Assembly (NCBI RefSeq): GCF_012273895.1
Contig: NC_052110.1
Coordinates: forward strand, 5,704,001-5,768,000
From: Zerene cesonia
Taxonomy: Eukaryota > Arthropoda > Insecta > Lepidoptera > Pieridae
Reading direction: 5' to 3'
Length of the DNA stretch: 64,000 nt
The notes under the pieces: generated by a model
Database searches by the model: none
What the model was told of the DNA's origin: nothing
What the model saw: the letters and a program-made list of their open reading frames with translations, nothing else
Position numbers and translations under genes: made by a program
In this document: piece after piece, positions 12,901-24,900 of the stretch
Layout of the letters: every line of letters begins with the position of its first letter
How positions within the stretch are numbered: the stretch's first letter is position 1

Positions 12901-15900
12901 ATTTCTATTTAGAAAATGACAAAAACGAGATAAGAAAAAACAGAATTGTGATAGATATTAAACAAAATGGCGTATGAAACTCATACAGCGTGTAAGCACA
13001 TGACTCAATAGTAAATATTTAAAAGACATATTTCTCGTCAAAGACTGAAAAAAAGCAGGTAAATTAAAATTGTAGAAGACATTCGATATAAAAGATGAGA
13101 AACGTGACGCATCTCTCTTGGCCAAGATTACCAATCACAAGAAATTTCTCGATCACTATTTTCAAAAGAAAAATGTACGCGAACCAACTTAGGTTTCTGA
13201 TATAAACGTGAATTGAAAGACAAATTAGATACAAACGAAAAATACGTGTTTATTTTTAGAAATGAATTGTTTTATATAACGCTGTGTTTTGATTAAAGTT
13301 ATACACGGGGCTCGCTAGAGGCGTTTATGTATCCGCAAAAAACAACACACATTGTGTCTTTATAATTAAATTTTCAATATCGTTGTTCTATTATATTAAT
13401 TTAGGTTATAAACTAAGGGCAATCGTAGCATGCGTGCAGAGTATTGGTGTCTCAGTGGTTAAGACTTAAAAGAGTGCAAGAAATAACTTGATTTTTCAAT
13501 TTAAAAACATCGTGACGAAACCGACACGTCAAAAGGTCGACGACATGTGACATCTGTCCAACCCGCAATCGGTCAGCGTGGTGGTTTATAGTCCTCATAC
13601 GACCTGCGTCCCAGTGAGAACAAATATGAACTGACGATGACATAAACTAAATATATGCACAACACTTACTATATCATACATATTATGTACTTACAATTGT
13701 CGGGACAGAGTGAACCGTCGAAACCACAGCGCGGCGTGTCAGGGGGTGGGGTGGTCCGCCCGCCCGCCCAGTGGATGGGTCGGTTCTCAACGAATTGAAG
13801 GGACGAGTTCGCTGCTATATACGTCGCTACCACCTGTTGGGGTTATCATAATATCATATCACATTGAAACTCCGACTCAAAGGCTTATATACTCAAATAG
13901 ACGTCGCACTGCTTTGGAATCGGCATCACGCATGGATTAATATTTACTACAGGTTCGAAAATCAGCTTCAACAAAGAAAACTAGGAGGTTGCTGTGACTA
14001 CGAAGTCAGTCAATAGCGGGACTAATTCTATGGTGCGCAAAAGACGGAGCTATATAGGTCGTCTAGCGCTATTAATTTACTACACTGGAATTAGTACTGA
14101 ATTAAAACGTCACGGTAACCATCCGTTCTGTGATCTTTAAGCGGCAACCTTATAGGTAAGGTTATAAATATATAAAATTTCAGTTGGAATGTAAGCACAG
14201 ATGTAGGCTTCAATGGGTTACGATTCTAGTTAATAAAAGTAAAAAAAAATACGTAATACATTTTATTTTCTTCTGTGTTTGATTTTACGCGAGTATTACA
14301 CATTTAGATATTATAAACGTCGGGTTAATAATATAACAAAAAAATCGCGTTTAAAATCCGTTAAAACGTCTTTAATTTCTATACGTAATACATTGTTATG
14401 TTTAGAACATAACATGTAACCACTGCGATGTTTTCATGTTAATCTTATAGAATCTCATTCGATTCGAATCTCGGCTGATAACCTACAGAGTTCTCGAATA
14501 ACAAGTCCAAAAAATATATTCAAAAAGCACCTTCGTTTTCCTTCGTTTTCGGGACGTCGGTTGAAAATATAATATACTAAAGGCTCTATAAAGTCTGATA
14601 TTAATTTTTTGTATGAAATCTCCGGAGATTCATTCCCCGTCAGTCGCACGAAACACAAAGAATATCATCCGCTGACAATTTTGACATTTTCATTAAGTAT
14701 ATCGAGTCAGATTTTTAAATGAGAAACGTTATTTGATTCGCTCGTGATGGATTTTCATAATTTATTGAATAAATAACTTCAAACAAAATGTTATGTTTTT
14801 TTATCTACACTAATATTATAACGCTGCAGAGTTTGGTTGTATGTTTGAACGCACCGTCCGATTTGAAAAATTATTTCAATGTTAGATAGCCCATTTATTG
14901 AGGAAGGCATTATAGGCTATATATATACCACGGGCGAAGCCGGGGCGGGCCGCTAGGTTAATATAATAACCATCCATACTAATATTATAAATGAGAAAGA
15001 GTGTCTATTTTTCACGTCATAACGAAACGATTTTATGACATGATTTCTGTATTGAGGTGGGTGGGATACAAGAGTTATAATGGCTTTTAATCGTAAGGTA
15101 ACAATTTACTTCAATGAGAATTTGGCTTGACTGCGCAGGCGAAGCTGTGGGCGTATGTTTTTGTGGCTTTGGGATAATTATTCTTTATATGAAGAATACA
15201 GCAAAGTAAAACATGGAAAACAAATAAGTAATGATCTGATAAAAAACCTACTGTCACAAGTCGATCAGAAATTTCGACAACGACTGGACTTGTAAAGTTA
15301 AAATTTGTCAGGCAGTTAGTCAGCCTTTTAGTTTTCTTTGTTAGTTAATTAGTTTTCTTTGATACACAATTGATAATTTATATTATTGAATTTTGGAAAG
15401 CTCCCATACTTAATCGTTATCGCTCTATCAAAACTGCTTGTTCGTGATAAGATAGATATCTTTTTAACCCATGAACGATTTATGAGAAAAATAAGAAATT
15501 TATAATAACATAGTCAATTACTAAAACGTCATTATCTTCGAAATTAAATTTGTTTAATTTTCCTCCTGTGACAACAATTCTTTGAATTCAGAATGGGTGG
15601 ACTTTATATGATTATAATATAAATAGCTTATTGATACATTAATATGCAAGAGGTTACATAGGACCGCAAAAACACGGCCAATGCGTTTCCCTGTAACACC
15701 CATACAATCATAACCACGCGATAAATTTACGAGTGACTCGTTAATTCATCGCGCGGTTAATTTAATGGTCCAGAAATACAAATATTTTGGACGCATCAAA
15801 TTGTTTGCAAGCAAAATTGATTAAAATAATTTCGTTAAAACAACAAATCACTGTATTAACAGAGCGAGTTCGCTAAATTACACTTGAAGAGGAAATTGAA

Positions 15901-18900
15901 ACCTCGTTATATCCTGATGAACCATGCTCTAATGGCTCTTTCCTGATTGCTTAGTTACCAATAACTAAGTAGGTACATAATATATCTAATTTCCTTACAT
16001 AATATCATTTAATGCCTTTACAATTGAATTGCCCGCTTAAATGGAGTAAGAGATAAGGAAATCTCGACGATAGGAAAGAAGGGTCGGACTAGGAAGGGTG
16101 AGGAAAAGGAAACGGACTTCCGAATACCCCACTCACCGTACGAAGCACAATAGCATTCTAATGCTTCACAACGATCTCCTGCTGGGTTGTGGAATTTTCC
16201 TGCGAATTAGTTTAATTCTTAACGAAATGTGCGACTCTCATACTTTAAGTTTTTATAACATTCATACTAATATTAAGAAATAGTTTTATTATGTATACTA
16301 ATAATCAAACGCTTAAGAGCTTGTATGTTAGAACGCACTACTCTCAGAAACTACCAGACCGATACGCACGTAACCTTTGAGAGCTATAGGCTATATATTA
16401 AGTACCACGGACTTGCGGTTTGCTATCTTTGTAGATGATCTTTCATTCAATCTTTATTTTTATAGATAGCTGGATGACTGGAATAATACATAGGCAAGGC
16501 TTATCCCGATATTCTTACGGGATACAGACTTACGCGGGTGAAACCGGGCGCACTGGTTATTTTATAATGCAACACAACACACTATGACAGTTTCCGGTCC
16601 ATCTATCTGATTGCCTACCTGTCCAGTATGTTAATGGTTACGCCACCTCAGGCACGTGTTGTGATTCTTAATTATAATATCAGTAATGCTAAATATTGAT
16701 GCTAAGTATCAAATTAAATAATACATCTATAAATTTTTACTAAACTTGCAGTTTCTAAAAGATAATTAAAAATAAACTAAATCGCTATCAAATTTTTAAA
16801 AAAGACCAAACAAGACCAAATTCGAGGGATGGGACACATGGGAGGCACCAGTCTTTAAATAAAAACTATCATAAAATTCGCTTAACCCAGTAGAAAGTTG
16901 AACAAACACATTAAAACACAGTCGAATTGGTAACGTTTTTTTTTTCCAAGTCGCTTGAAAAACATACCGACAAGATAATATTATAGCAAGTAGCGAAACA
17001 TTAATGAACGGTGTAAATTGATTACATGGTATAACATCACTCTTGCGAGACTATAAGTGGACCCTAATAAGCTGCGATATCGACGCTTGTCGTCAAATTT
17101 AATTAAAAATATAACATTGTGTATGTGGGAGGCTCGACTCGCTTCGATACGTATTGAGCCAGCTCGCACCGGAGAAGTACCACAGCTTCACATAAAATCG
17201 CCGTAAAGTAGTAGCTTATGACGGAGCCGGGATGAGCGTCTAGTATGTAATAGATCCTATGATTAGGAATTAAAAACTTTTTAACGGATTTTAAACGCGA
17301 TTTATTCATTATATATTATACATTATATTATTAAGCCGACGTTTCGAACACTTTATATAGAGCGTGGTCACGGGGAACTTAACTTAATAACTTAACATAA
17401 CTACCAACGGATTTATTTTACAATACCATATATATAAGGCTAGCTGCACGCCCCGGCTCCGCCCGGGTAGTCATTGACCATTATTGAAATAACAAACTAT
17501 CTTATCTTTTGTGTTGGTCAAACTGCACATGGTGTGCAAATTTGATTAAAATCGGTTGAGTAGTTTAGGTCCATCGCGGACAAACAACGTGACAGACACG
17601 TAATTTATATTAAGACTAGCTCTCGTCGCGGCTTCAAATGGATTAGCCGGCGATAAAGAAAACATATATGTATGCACATGTTTCTCGGTAGCTAAAGCAT
17701 TCTGACGGCACATGAATTTTTAAAATCGGTCCAGCATTTCTTCAGCTACATCGCAACAAGAAATAAGCAAACAATATTCTCTCTATAATCCTAACAAATT
17801 CTAAGGGCATCCAGTCCGAATGGCCCACTATTTGTCACGCGAACTTAATAAATACACAATATTCATTAATATTCAAAACACAACTAACCTCGAATTCGCT
17901 TGTTGTAGGATTCATATCTAGTAATGAGTATGAGGCCACACGATCTCCATTTTCGTTTATTATCACCTCTCCAGTTATTCCTGGTAACACAATTACATAT
18001 CTATACTTATAGCATACAGCTGAAGAGTTTGTTTGTTTGAATGCACTAATCTCAGGAACTACTGGTCCGATATGAGAATTTCTTTCAGTGTTAGATAGCC
18101 CATTTATTGGGCTATAGGCTATAAATGTACCACGGATGAAGCCGGGCGGACCGTTAGTTAAACAAACAAACAACAACAAACAAAAACACTTTATTGTGCA
18201 CCAATGATAACATAAAGTAACAAAGAATATGTATATACACTAAAACATGAACATTTACGAGCACAACAGGCGGTCTTATCGCTAAGGCAGCGATCTCTTC
18301 CAGACAACCTGGTGGTCAAGGAGAAGCTGTGGGAAATATAAGTATGGGGAATAGGTGCGATTACATTTTAAATACATATATACAATAGATATACATAAAA
18401 CATACAAAAATAGAAGGACATATTATATATAATAAGAGAAATACATAAATTACACATATGCCAAAATAATAAAAAAAAATACAATAAAAATAAACAAAAA
18501 GGACTTATTTACTAGTTTACAAAGGCACATACGGAGACTTTATTACTTATTAATTAGACAGATAAAATTGCTTCAGCAGTGTTTTGAATGTGAGTAGAGA
18601 TTGAGCTTCTCTTATGTCCAATGGCAAATCATTCCATAGTCTAATGGCCCGCACAGTAAAGGAAGAATTATATAGGTGATTGATATGAGCTGGCATAGCA
18701 AGACGAGACTTATTTGACGATCGAATTGGGTGGATATTAGACACAAGGAACTCAAATCTCTCTTTTAAGTATGGCGGAGTTTTCGGATCAAACAGAACAC
18801 AGTACAGGAGGTGAAGGATGTGAGTATTTCGGCGAAGACGAATGGGAAGCCAATTGAGCTTAGTGCGAAAATCGGAAACATGATCGTATTTGCGCAAGCC

Positions 18901-21900
18901 AAACACGAATCTTATACAAAAGTTTTGAAGGCGCTCAAGGCAGTCAAGGTGATATTCATAGAGGTCAGGATAACACACGTCCGCATAATCTATAATTGGT
19001 AAAAGGAGTGTTTGCACAAGCGCAATTTTAGTGGGTATCGGCAGAAAGTTGCGTAGCCGACGAATGGAACTAGCAGCAGCAAAAACCTTTTTACGCACTT
19101 CGTTGATTTGTCGATTCCAAGTTAGGCATGTATCGATCCAGATTCCTAAGTTAATTATATAATTGCGACATTATCGTCTCACTAATATTATAAACGCGAA
19201 AGATTGTACGTATGGATGGATGTATGGATGAGTGTTACGGTTTTACGCAATAACACCTTATTGTATTTGTATGAAATTCGGTACAGTATAGATACTAGCT
19301 GCCCGGCCTGGCTTCGCCCGTGTTACTTATATAATCCATTTTACTCAGTGAAGATGCAGCTTTCTTATGGTGTAAGAATTATTAAAATCGGTCGAGTAGT
19401 TTTTGTATGGATACATTACAAACTAGAAAAAAGCAAATCTTTATTATATTAGAAGATAAGATGTAATGAAGTGAAGACCAGAGTCAGTTAATTACAATGA
19501 TATAAACGATACAAAGAGTAGATACTCAGAGCCAATAAGTTTTTTGTGCTTTGATTATACCCTAATATGTATTTTGGGTAAAAACGATTCTATTTTGAGT
19601 TACAATTTTATAAAATTATGCCATTTGGTTTGGACTTTCGTGAACTGTTTATTAAAATAAACTTTTAATTATTTTATTATTATCATTAGTAAAATGGTCT
19701 ATCGCTAAATAATCTTATTTGCTGATGAATCGTTTCTACAAATAGACCCAGACTTAATATAAGTTATCGACCTAGATCTTTTAGTAAGACTCACATAGTA
19801 ATCTCCATGAAATAAGAAAAGATATTTAATTGCGAGTACATCATAAAACAGACAATTCTATTTAAGATTAATCAGTCCAATTACCATTAATCCCGATCCA
19901 CAAACTTGATTATACATAGACAAATTTAGACCCACATAAACTCTATGGATGTGTGGACATATTCACGTGCCGTCCCGTGAGTTAGCAAGGGGTCTTGCTT
20001 GTATTATTAGTTATTAATTGTATATTTATTATTGTTTAATTTTAGTGCATAGATTGTAAGTTTATAAGATTAATCATTATTTTTTTTTATGTCATAGCAA
20101 GCTCCTGAGCTGGTGGTTCGCTTGACGGTAAACGATCAGCACCGCTCATAAATTTGCAGGGCTAGACATAAAAAATATCATTAGTAGATTTTTGTATGAA
20201 GTCTTTAAAGGTTATTCATGTGTACAAAGAAGAAGATAAATAAACAGCACAGACAATCAAGCATATACCCTCATAAAGCACAGACCTTGAAACGTTCGAT
20301 TCCACATGTTTCTAATGACCGCAGCGCCATCTAGCTGACCCCGGGGGTCAGCCGCCTGGCGTAGAGTGTCGTTGAGCGCAAACGCGTAGAGCAGCACTGC
20401 GTCGTAGAACGCAGCTACGAACGTAGACACAACCTCGCCTTTGCCGAAAGTGTAGTTATACTTCGTAGCGGCAAGGTCTTTGACCTGAGATGGCGAACAT
20501 CGAATATTGAATCAGAGATAGTGTGTGTGTTACTGTTTTGGCGTTTTCTTCGTTGTAAAGCGATAATTGTATTGGGGAAAACGAATTGTATGCGGACACA
20601 TTACATTTAATTCACACATTAGAGGGATATAAATATCTCAAATTAATTTAAAACGTGACAAATTTAATCGGTCAACTTATTAAGACTAATAGACGTTTAG
20701 TAATAGTAGACTAATTAAGATTTAAAATAAGCAGCCATATTACGCCTTAAAATGTCTTAAGTAAATTCTTATTAATTTATAGTATATTCTATGTTATTTA
20801 TCTTGCAATAACAATCTCCTAATTATTTAATATCCATACTGTCAATTTAGATATTTAATTTATAACTTTTTTTTATTTTTTAAAAATATAAAAGGGTAAA
20901 ACTTTTAATAATACATAGGTAGGTTTATTGAATTCTTAAAAATAATATAGCAGGGCTTTAACCTCAACAAAAGGTAATTGAAACAAAATGTTATTTCGAA
21001 TACTACAAAAAGTTTTTGTACATGTTTTATTTTTAGAAAACCACATTCTCTGTGAATTTTATTTTCGCTTTGTCTATTATTTTTTTATTAAATTAAAGTC
21101 TACTCGTTTTAGTCGGAGAACACAATATAAAACATGTCATCATATTTTTTAATTGTAAATATAATGTACATAAAGCTTTTATATACATACAAATATGCAT
21201 ACAAAATGTAGATACATACGTCATTTTGTAAGTTAATATTCCATCTCTATTTCGCTTTGAATTGACGAATATGTTTTTTTTATCAAATAATATATTAAAT
21301 TTCGACCGCCGCCTTTGGTATTATAGTCAACAGTTTTTGACGCCCGGGCATAGAGGGGTCCTGAGTTTGATACCCGGTGGGGATCATTAACTTATCCATA
21401 AAAACTTCTCAACGTATTTGCCTCATTTGCCCCACAAGACGACACGGGAATTCACGTCAGTAATCATATCGTACAACAAAATAGAAGAAAACACAAATAG
21501 TTACTGTTTATTAGAGAATGAAAATCTTCGCTTTGTAATAAAAGTGAAGTCCCGTGTCCCCTACTGCATACCCCAGAGCAGATGATATACATCTGGTTCA
21601 CTGATCGATTTTTTTTAAGGACAAGTAGGTGATCAGCCCTCTGTGTGCCAGACCGAGACGTTTTTTTTATTGTGCGTCCCCACCGGGAATCGAACCCAGG
21701 ATCGTTTGTACGCTCACGCGTTAACAAATGCACCAAGAAGGCGGTCATGTACCAAGGAGGCAGTCGCTTTATAATACCTTGTCAGAAAACTCTAAATATT
21801 CCTTCTTCTCAGGTGCCGGGCTGGTGACGGTAAGAACAGCGCTATACGCCCGTCTCGCTCGCTCATTTCTTTCATCAGTATCACCTTCCACCTTCCATGG

Positions 21901-24900
21901 CTCCTTTGAGGATGCTGACGCCAAGCTATAAAGGAAATGGGTTTACTAGCTTCCCGACCGTTATGTCATTTTACCGTGATAAATATAGCGTATATCCCTC
22001 TAGACTTTTACCTATGTTCAGACATAAAAATCATACGAAAAATCCATACGTTGCCTCTTTCAAACAAACACACTTTCGCCTTTATTATATCAATAAGGAA
22101 GTAATGATTAATTATATTTATATAAAAATCGAGTATATTATGATTATAAATCAATAAGAGCGTTGGTGTAAAATTTTGCCGAAAAAAATCAAGAACGCGA
22201 GCAAAACGATGTTGTCATTAGCAATATAATTAATATGTTAAATTACCACTTATACTATGTTCCATTCTATTTTTTCATTGCAGTAACAGGTAAAGGAGCG
22301 AATGGTTCGCCTGATACATCCTGTTAATCCATTTCTTATCCCTTTACCCATTAAAAGCGGGTAACGCAAGCGTTACGGCACTACTGCGAATGTTCATAGG
22401 CGGTGGTGATCGCTTACCATCAGGCGAACCACCAGCGCAGTTGACGCTATTACATAAAAAAGCGTCGACCATTCGTAGGAACGTAACCTTACAAACATTC
22501 TGGAATTGCTCAAACGTACACCAGATTAATAAGCGATATAGTTCTTTATTCTATAATAAGATTCCTTTGCTAATTAAATTAGTTTTCATCCCGGAAGTCG
22601 CACGCGAAAAAAAAGCCCCGGGAAGTGTCTTTTTCTTAGAATACGCGGACAAAGCCACGGCTGAAAAGCGGCAATTTCAAAAGCGAGTTTAATTGTTTCT
22701 ATCAAGGCGAACAGGAGCGACATTATAGTATGATTTATGAGTCGGATGACAGTTAGCAGGCTGATTATATAGGTTTCTTTACAAATTTTTTTTACCACAC
22801 CGGCGCGGCCGCGGTTAATAACTAGTCATATTAATTTATGAGTGTAGATGAATTTAAAACATATTAAATGCAATGTTATTATTAGTATATGCAATCTACT
22901 GCCGTATTATAAAAAGGTCATGATCAAAGGTCGTGTGATAAAATATAAAATGCAACCGCCAACGTCACGATAGGCAAATAATCACAATTTGATAAGAAAT
23001 AATACTGTACGAGCAAAATTATTTATGCCCAGTTGTAAAGAAACATTTATTATGTTACATTTTCATGATATATAGATATTTCATACGTATATTATTTATT
23101 ACTACTTATTCCGAAAGGAACAGTCACTACGGGATCAGCAAATTATATTTAAAACAAATAAAACCACCTCCAATTGTTAGAAGTAGATCAAGTTAAAATG
23201 GGACTACTGGTTTTCAAATGATAAATGAATCATTAAAATCGATTCATTCAGACGAAAGCTTGAGGTTACAAAATCAGAAAATATAATCGAGTTGATGACC
23301 TCCCTTTTTTGAAGACGGTTGATAAACTAACTGAAACAGTGTTACTTAGATATCGCATTATGTAACAAGTATTGTTTTATGATTGTCTTAAATTTGTAAA
23401 ATTATTGTATACGCAGTAACTATTACACGACTGATATTGCGAAGCGTTCGAGAATGCTCTACTACCAGAAATTTGGTCCATTAAATTTATCATTCGCTTG
23501 GATCACGATATCTCCAGAATCATTGTATCATTTTCTAGATATAATGTCAATTAATTTTTCCTCTGTTAAAAATTAATTTTAGATATCTCTGTAGCATTTT
23601 ATATAACTCAAGGTGATTAATTCTATTAAAAGTAAAAATGATTTTAGATAACAGAACCGGAATGGTCTATTAAAGTAATAAAAATCTACACGTTTTTTCA
23701 TTTTAAACACGATTACTTGGGTAGAAATGAATTAATTTAATCAGTTTTTTTATTAACTATTATTAACTTTATGTGTATTACGCGAATAAATATTTAAATG
23801 GACCTCTTACTGATCGTCGTTTGATAGTCATTCACGAAAAACTATATCGTTGAAGTATAATCTATACTGATATTGTAGTATAGTGTTACATAGCCCATTT
23901 ATTGAGGAAGGCTTTATAGCCTTCCGCAATAAATGGGCTATGTAACTTGCTTCCTTGCGTTTATACGCACGGGCGCATTTTTGGATTTTGCAAACATTTC
24001 TTTTCAATGTATAGTGAAGTCCCGTGTCCCCTAGTGGGGTATGGGGCAGATGATGTACATCCGTTTCACTGATCGATTTTCTTTAGGGACAAGTAGGTGA
24101 TCAGCCTTCTGTGTCCTGCCAGACCGAGACATTTTTTTTTTGTGCGTCCCCACCGGGAATTGAACCCAGGACCCCTCGGTTCTACGCTCACGCGTTAACC
24201 ACTGTACCAAGGAGGCGGTCAAGTCGGTCAAGAAGGTCGGTTTCTTTTCAATACTTACTTTGAAAACAATTCTATATTGAAGAAGACATATTCCCCCGAT
24301 GAGACCATGTTCAAGTCGTCTGCGGCCAGCATTATTTCTCTCACAGTGTTGGGACTCGCACATACAACCACGACTGTAACAAGAAAAATGTCGATATATA
24401 AAATGAACCACCAAATATATGGTCAATATAGAGTTTTTAATATACTGCACTAGATGTTCGCCTCGACTTCGTCCGTGATCTATATAGCCTATAGCAATCA
24501 ACGGTCACGTGCATATCTAACAGTGAAACAATTTGCAAAATCGGTAGAGCAGTTTCTACGATTACCCCTTAAAATAAAATAAAATATATCTGAAGCTCTC
24601 ATCTATTCCTTTGTAAACTACCAAAAAAAGTTCCATCCGCCCTTTGCTAAATTTCCATTTACAAAAGTAGATACAATTATTTAGAAATGTCTATATGAAT
24701 TTACACACTAAATAACAATGTTACCTGATTTTTCACAAAGAAGGGTTCTTTTTATGAAATAGAGCTGGTGCTGCTATAGCTCATAAATTTACGATCTTCC
24801 GTATAATGTTAAGGCAAGTGATCGTAAATAGAAGGGTTGAAATGCTCTTAAACCCTCCTCAAATACCAGACATGTATAGCTTTTAGTCGATATTTTTTAT

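Larger units (their letters stand above)
12238..13694. other. Intron 8
   Basis: Holds two SINE copies of one family in opposite orientations (12298-12600 minus, 13440-13641 plus) and a snapback retroposon (12725-12905). Confidence 0.85.
13834..17888. other. Intron 7
   Basis: Holds snapback elements (14263-14381, 17267-17378), Helitron-like copies (14811-14955, 16460-16553), a SINE remnant (16037-16200), a LINE tail (16796-16963) and an RTE-like scrap (17445-17602). No other exon recognised. Confidence 0.8.
17981..20285. other. Intron 6
   Basis: Carries a Helitron-like element abutting the exon 7 acceptor (18000-18157), then a 5'-truncated LINE (18160-19172), then further Helitron/RTE scraps (19178-19455). 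The remainder, 19456-20280, is AT-rich with a SINE-like scrap near 20095-20165. Confidence 0.8.
20485..21777. other. Intron 5
   Basis: Very AT-rich from 20520 to 21330. The part next to exon 5 is tRNA-derived SINE sequence (21338-21407 and 21541-21765). Confidence 0.8.
21926..24258. other. Intron 4
   Basis: Contains a minus-strand SINE head (22316-22440), a LINE-tail scrap near 23155-23330, a fold-back sequence (23885-23946) and a tRNA-SINE (24014-24220) beside the exon 4 donor. No exon seen. Confidence 0.8.

Noticed and set aside
24031..24501. 156-codon minus-strand ORF overlapping exon 4
   Set aside because: It reads a different frame from the conserved cyclase motifs and most of its length is SINE sequence.
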